Assembly: GCA_036503065.1 (NCBI GenBank)
Contig: DASXXM010000325.1
Span: 1-24,501 of the forward strand
Length of the DNA: 24,501 bases
Origin: DATEPR01 sp036503065
GTDB lineage: Bacteria; Actinomycetota; Actinomycetes; Mycobacteriales; Pseudonocardiaceae
Reading direction: 5' to 3'
Positions 21,267-24,501 of this stretch are shown here, in pieces (position 1 is the first letter of the stretch; each line of letters begins with the position of its first letter). The notes beneath the pieces were generated by a model. It was not told where the DNA came from and did no database searches. It saw only the letters and a list, made by a program, of their open reading frames with translations. A program made the position numbers and the translations under genes.

Positions 21267-22601
21267 GTGCCAACGCCGACGACCATGACGGGTGCTGCCG
21301 CGGTGCCGGTCGAGGGCCGGCTCGGACCGCTTCGGCTGCTGGGCATGCGCGACTTCCGCCGACTGCTGCTGTCCCGCTTCGCCGCACAGTGGGGTGACGG
21401 GCTGTTCCAGGCCGGACTCGCCGGTGCCGTGCTGTTCAACCCGGAGCGGGCGGCCGATCCGGCGGCCATCGCGGCCGGGTTCGCGGTGTTGCTGCTCCCG
21501 TACTCGATCATCGGGCCGTTCGCCGGTGCGCTGCTGGACCGCTGGGACCGCCGTCGCATCCTGGTCGTCGCCAACCTGCTGCGTGGTGTGCTGATCCTGC
21601 TCACCGCGCTGACCGTCGGCACCGGGATGACCGGGATTCCGCTGTTCGCGAGCGCGTTGTTCGCGGTCGGCGTGAGCCGGTTCGTGAACTCGGGCATGTC
21701 CGCGGCCCTGCCGCACGTGGTGGCCGAGCGGCACCTGGTGGAGGCGAACGCGGTGGCCGCGACCCTGGGCGCGGTCGTCGGCGTCATCGGCGCGGGCTGT
21801 GCCGTGCTGCTGCGGTCCGCGTTGGGCGCGGGGAACAGCGGATCCGGCCTGGTCACCGCGGTGGCCGTGGTCGGCTCGGTGCTGGGCTCGCTACTGGCGG
21901 CGCGGTTCGCGACCGGGTCGCTCGGGCCGGACCGGGTGGACGAGCCGGTGGAGACCGTCGTGGCCATCGCGCACGGCCTCGGCGACGGCGCCCGGGTGGC
22001 GCTGCGCACGCCCAGCGTGGCCGCCGGGTTCGTGGCGCTGTTCGCCCACCGGGCCGCGTTCGGGGCGTCGCTGCTGATCACGGTGTTGTTGCTGCGCTTC
22101 AGTTTCCACGACATCGGGCCGCTGAAGGCCGGCATGTCCGGCCTCGGCGAGGTGGCCGTCACCGGCGGGGCCGGCCTGCTGGTCGCCGGCCTGCTGACCG
22201 CGCGGCTGGTCGACCGGCTCGGGCGACGCGGCGCGGTGTGCGCGGCGCTGGTGGTGGCCGCGGGCGCGCAGCTCGGACTCGGCCTGCCGATGACACTGCC
22301 GACCATCCTCGCGGCCGCGTTCGTGCTGACCGCGGCCGGTCAGGTGATCAAGCTGTGCGTGGACTCCGCGGCCCAGCAGGACGTCGGCGACGAGACCCGC
22401 GGCCGGGTGTTCGCGTTGTACGACACGCTGTTCAACATCACCCAGGTGGTGGCCGTGGCGCTGGCGGCCGCCGTGGTGCCGCCGGACGGGCAGGCGCGCT
22501 GGCTGGTGCTGGTCGCGACCGCGCTCTACCTGGTCGGGTTGGTCGGCTACCTGCTGGTGCTGCGGCATCAGAAGGCTGAACGGGCTACGTTCGCGGCTTG
22601 A
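21267..22601 (+). CDS. MFS transporter, 444 aa
   Basis: GTG start at 21267. The protein has about 12 hydrophobic segments in two halves. The first half begins RLLLSRFAAQWGDGLFQAGL and has the MFS loop motif ALLDRWDRRRILVVANLLRG (D-R-x-x-R-R between TM2 and TM3). The second half has the equivalent LVDRLGRRGAVCAALVVAAG. VVAERHLVEANAVAATLGAV is typical of the enterobactin-exporter/MFS_3 group. The substrate is unknown. A mycobacterial relative (Rv0037c, beside the DUF179 gene Rv0038) gives the same gene adjacency. The 3' end overlaps the convergent cca gene by 17 bp. Confidence 0.9.
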   Translation: MPTPTTMTGAAAVPVEGRLGPLRLLGMRDFRRLLLSRFAAQWGDGLFQAGLAGAVLFNPERAADPAAIAAGFAVLLLPYSIIGPFAGALLDRWDRRRILVVANLLRGVLILLTALTVGTGMTGIPLFASALFAVGVSRFVNSGMSAALPHVVAERHLVEANAVAATLGAVVGVIGAGCAVLLRSALGAGNSGSGLVTAVAVVGSVLGSLLAARFATGSLGPDRVDEPVETVVAIAHGLGDGARVALRTPSVAAGFVALFAHRAAFGASLLITVLLLRFSFHDIGPLKAGMSGLGEVAVTGGAGLLVAGLLTARLVDRLGRRGAVCAALVVAAGAQLGLGLPMTLPTILAAAFVLTAAGQVIKLCVDSAAQQDVGDETRGRVFALYDTLFNITQVVAVALAAAVVPPDGQARWLVLVATALYLVGLVGYLLVLRHQKAERATFAA

Positions 22602-24045
22602 TGCCCCGTTCCCGCGCCCAGTTCAACAGGGCGGCCACGGCGTCCTCGTGCGGCAGCGGGCCGTTGTCCAGGCGCAGGTCCTTGAGGAACCGCCATGCCT
22701 GGCCGACCAGCGGACCGGGTGGCAGGTCCAGCAGCCGCATGATCTCGTTGCCGTCCAGGTCCGGCCGGACCCTGGCCAGGTCCTCGGCCTCGGCGATCCG
22801 GGCGATCCGCTGCTCAAGGCCGTCGTAGGAGGCCCGCAACGCGGCGGCCTTGCGCTGGTTGCGGGTGGTGCAGTCGGCGCGAACCAGTTTGTGCAGTCGC
22901 GGCAGCAGCGGGCCGGCGTCCGTGACGTAGCGGCGGACCGCCGAGTCGGTCCACTCGCCCTTGCCGTAGCCGTGGAAGCGCAGGTGCAGGTAGACCAGCC
23001 CGGACACGTCCTCGATCACGTCCTTGCTGTACCGCAGGGCCTGCAAACGCTTGCGCACCAGTTTCGCGCCGACCACCTCGTGGTGGTGGAAGCTCACGCC
23101 GCCCGCCGCCTCGAACCGCCGGGTCGCCGGCTTGCCGATGTCGTGCAGCAGCGCGGCCAGGCGCAGCACCAGGTCCGGCCCTTCGGTCTCCAGGTCGATC
23201 GCCTGGCGCAGCACAACCAGCGAATGCTGGTAGACGTCCTTGTGTTGATGGTGTTCGTCGATCTCCAGCCGCATCGCCGGGACCTCCGGCAGCACGTGCT
23301 CGGCCAGCGTGGTGTCCACCAGCAGCTCGATGCCACGCTCCGGCCGATCACCGAGCATCAGTTTGGACAGTTCCGCCTGGATCCGCTCCGCGGTGATCCG
23401 GCCGATCTCGGCCGCCATGCCGGTCATCGCCGCGACCACCCGTTCGGTCGGCTCGAAGCCCAACTGGGCGGCGAACCGCGCGGCCCGCAGCATTCGCAGC
23501 GGGTCGTCGGCGAACGAGACCTCCGGCGCCGCCGGGGTGTCCAGGCGCCGCGCCACCAGCGCGGACATGCCGTCATGCGGGTCGATGAACCGATTGGTCG
23601 CCAGGTCGACCGCCATCGCGTTCATGGTGAAGTCGCGACGCACCAGGTCGCCCTCGATCGTGTCACCGAAGGCCACTTCCGGGTTACGGCTGACCCGGTC
23701 GTAGGAGTCCGACCGGAACGTGGTGATCTCGACGACCTCATCGCCGCGGCGGGCGCCGACCGTGCCGTACGCGATCCCGGTGTCCCACTGGGCATCGGCC
23801 CAGCCCGACAGCAGGCGCTGCACGGTCGGCGGGCGCGCGTCCGTGGTGCAGTCGAGGTCGGTGACCGGCCGGCCGAGCAGTGCGTCGCGCACCGGGCCAC
23901 CCACCAGATAGAGGGAATGTCCGGCCGCGGCGAACCGCGCGGTGAGGTCGGTCAGGACGGGGGCGCGGCGCATCAGCTCGCGCACCGCGTTCTGTTGCGC
24001 CGCCGCGCGATCGGGGGCGTGGTTGGGAGTCAGCGATCGAGACAT
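22585..24045 (-). CDS. cca: CCA tRNA nucleotidyltransferase with HD domain, 486 aa
   Basis: The ATG at 24045 gives MSRSLTPNHAPDRAAAQQNA; longer frames reach into the NUDIX gene and are rejected. The nucleotidyltransferase head has GGPVRDALLG (residues 49-58) and the metal-binding DxD in DLDCTTDA (63-70). Further motifs are RRDFTMNAMA and DPLRMLRAARFAAQLGF, which contact primer and nucleotide. An HD phosphohydrolase domain follows (LLHDIGKPATRRF and HHHEVVGAKL), and the end is helical. This enzyme adds or repairs the 3'-CCA of tRNAs without a template. The class II family is intact here. In Mycobacterium its counterpart (pcnA, Rv3907c) is divergent from a NUDIX gene (Rv3908), exactly as here. 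TATCCT 9 nt before the ATG is a possible -10 box. Confidence 0.96.
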   Translation of the reverse strand: MSRSLTPNHAPDRAAAQQNAVRELMRRAPVLTDLTARFAAAGHSLYLVGGPVRDALLGRPVTDLDCTTDARPPTVQRLLSGWADAQWDTGIAYGTVGARRGDEVVEITTFRSDSYDRVSRNPEVAFGDTIEGDLVRRDFTMNAMAVDLATNRFIDPHDGMSALVARRLDTPAAPEVSFADDPLRMLRAARFAAQLGFEPTERVVAAMTGMAAEIGRITAERIQAELSKLMLGDRPERGIELLVDTTLAEHVLPEVPAMRLEIDEHHQHKDVYQHSLVVLRQAIDLETEGPDLVLRLAALLHDIGKPATRRFEAAGGVSFHHHEVVGAKLVRKRLQALRYSKDVIEDVSGLVYLHLRFHGYGKGEWTDSAVRRYVTDAGPLLPRLHKLVRADCTTRNQRKAAALRASYDGLEQRIARIAEAEDLARVRPDLDGNEIMRLLDLPPGPLVGQAWRFLKDLRLDNGPLPHEDAVAALLNWARERGIKPRT

Positions 24046-24119
24046 GAGACGGTCAGGATATCGGTCGCCGCGCCGACCACGGACGGTTGCCGCCCGACGG
24101 CGATCCGGACTGATCGCAC

Positions 24120-24125
24120 TACCAT
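24120..24125 (+). promoter_or_regulatory. -10 box for leaderless NUDIX gene
   Basis: TACCAT lies 7 nt before the ATG at 24133, with no Shine-Dalgarno sequence. The cca start at 24045 is divergent, 87 bp away. Confidence 0.5.
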
Positions 24126-24132
24126 CGGACGC

Positions 24133-24501
24133 ATGTCTCCGTCGTCCGGTCGGTCCGGCGGTTCCAAGCCGGGCCGGCGGAACCGGCGGCCCGGTCGTCG
24201 GCTGCGCACGGTCGAGGAGACATCGGCCGGTGGGCTGGTGGTGGACAAGGCGCGGCACACGGCGGCCCTGATCGGGCGGCTGGACCGCAGGGGCACGCTG
24301 TTGTGGTCGCTGCCCAAGGGGCACATCGAGCCGGGCGAGACGGCGGCGCAGACCGCGGAGCGCGAGGTGCGCGAGGAGACCGGGATCCACGGCACGGTAT
24401 TGCGCGAACTGGGCACCATCGACTACTGGTTCGTGGTCGAGAACCGCAGGGTGCACAAGACGGTGCACCATTTCCTGATGACGGCGGTCGGCGGTGAGCT
24501 G
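24133..24501 (+). CDS. NUDIX hydrolase (MutT4-like), N-terminal part; 3' end outside window
   Basis: ATG at 24133; 123 codons are visible before the window ends. A basic, Arg-rich N-terminus (GGSKPGRRNRRPGRRLRTVE) precedes the NUDIX fold. The NUDIX box GHIEPGETAAQTAEREVREE plus TGI matches G-x5-E-x7-R-E-U-x-E-E-x-G-U in full, so the metal-binding Glu residues are intact. The protein should hydrolyse a nucleoside diphosphate linked to another group. Its position, divergent from cca, matches mycobacterial mutT4 beside pcnA. The actual substrate is unproven. The missing part is expected to be short (~40-130 residues). Confidence 0.93.
   Translation, partial: MSPSSGRSGGSKPGRRNRRPGRRLRTVEETSAGGLVVDKARHTAALIGRLDRRGTLLWSLPKGHIEPGETAAQTAEREVREETGIHGTVLRELGTIDYWFVVENRRVHKTVHHFLMTAVGGEL

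Noticed and set aside
1..24501. tRNA/rRNA genes, insertion sequences, phage or CRISPR-Cas genes
   Set aside because: No transposase, integrase, Cas or RNA-gene signature was recognised anywhere in the window.

Overview
The window is very GC-rich DNA from an actinomycete, most likely a member of the Pseudonocardiales. This rests on codon usage, frequent GTG starts, many candidate leaderless starts (a TANNNT-like box 6-9 nt before ATG/GTG), and families such as DrrAB exporters, DUF4097, DUF1707, MacS-like kinase, WHG-type TetR and a mycoredoxin-like protein. Genus cannot be determined from sequence alone. The set leuS, yqgE/DUF179, MFS, cca and NUDIX consists of genes that lie on the two flanks of oriC in Mycobacterium, so the window is probably origin-proximal.

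Layout. (1) 1-3603: the tail of a MarR regulator; a ribbon-helix-helix (RHH) gene preceded by an array of GTGCCA half-sites; a DUF4097 beta-repeat protein; a DrrA/DrrB-type ABC exporter; and a strong bidirectional terminator. (2) 3604-8425: two minus-strand genes for exported, proline-rich surface proteins. One is a ~1209-residue protein built from about 13 copies of a 51-residue chaplin-like bead followed by a long Pro/Leu tail. A possible MtrA-like site lies upstream. (3) 8426-11443: an AI-2E/PerM-type membrane protein and a MacS-like sensor kinase overlapping its NarL-type response regulator. (4) 11444-11836: a gene-free stretch with a compact same-strand cluster of DnaA boxes. (5) 11837-14765: a DUF1707 protein, ptsI (PTS Enzyme I) with a DasR-type dre palindrome over its start, and a mycoredoxin-like thiol protein. 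(6) 14765-18462: a TetR regulator and leuS, the latter preceded by a 12-codon leader peptide with three consecutive Leu codons and an intrinsic terminator, i.e. a leucine attenuator. (7) 18503-24501: a PQQ-propeller lipoprotein, an SdpI-like membrane protein with a Cys-rich tail, YqgE/AlgH, an MFS transporter, CCA-adding enzyme, and a NUDIX hydrolase cut by the right edge.

The genes do not form one pathway. The main points of interest are regulatory and architectural: the GTGCCA array, the 51-residue bead protein, the DnaA-box cluster outside oriC, the dre site on ptsI, the leuS attenuator, and an unexplained 47-nt hairpin between yqgE and the MFS gene. Several convergent pairs overlap at or nearly share their stop codons, leaving no room for terminators.
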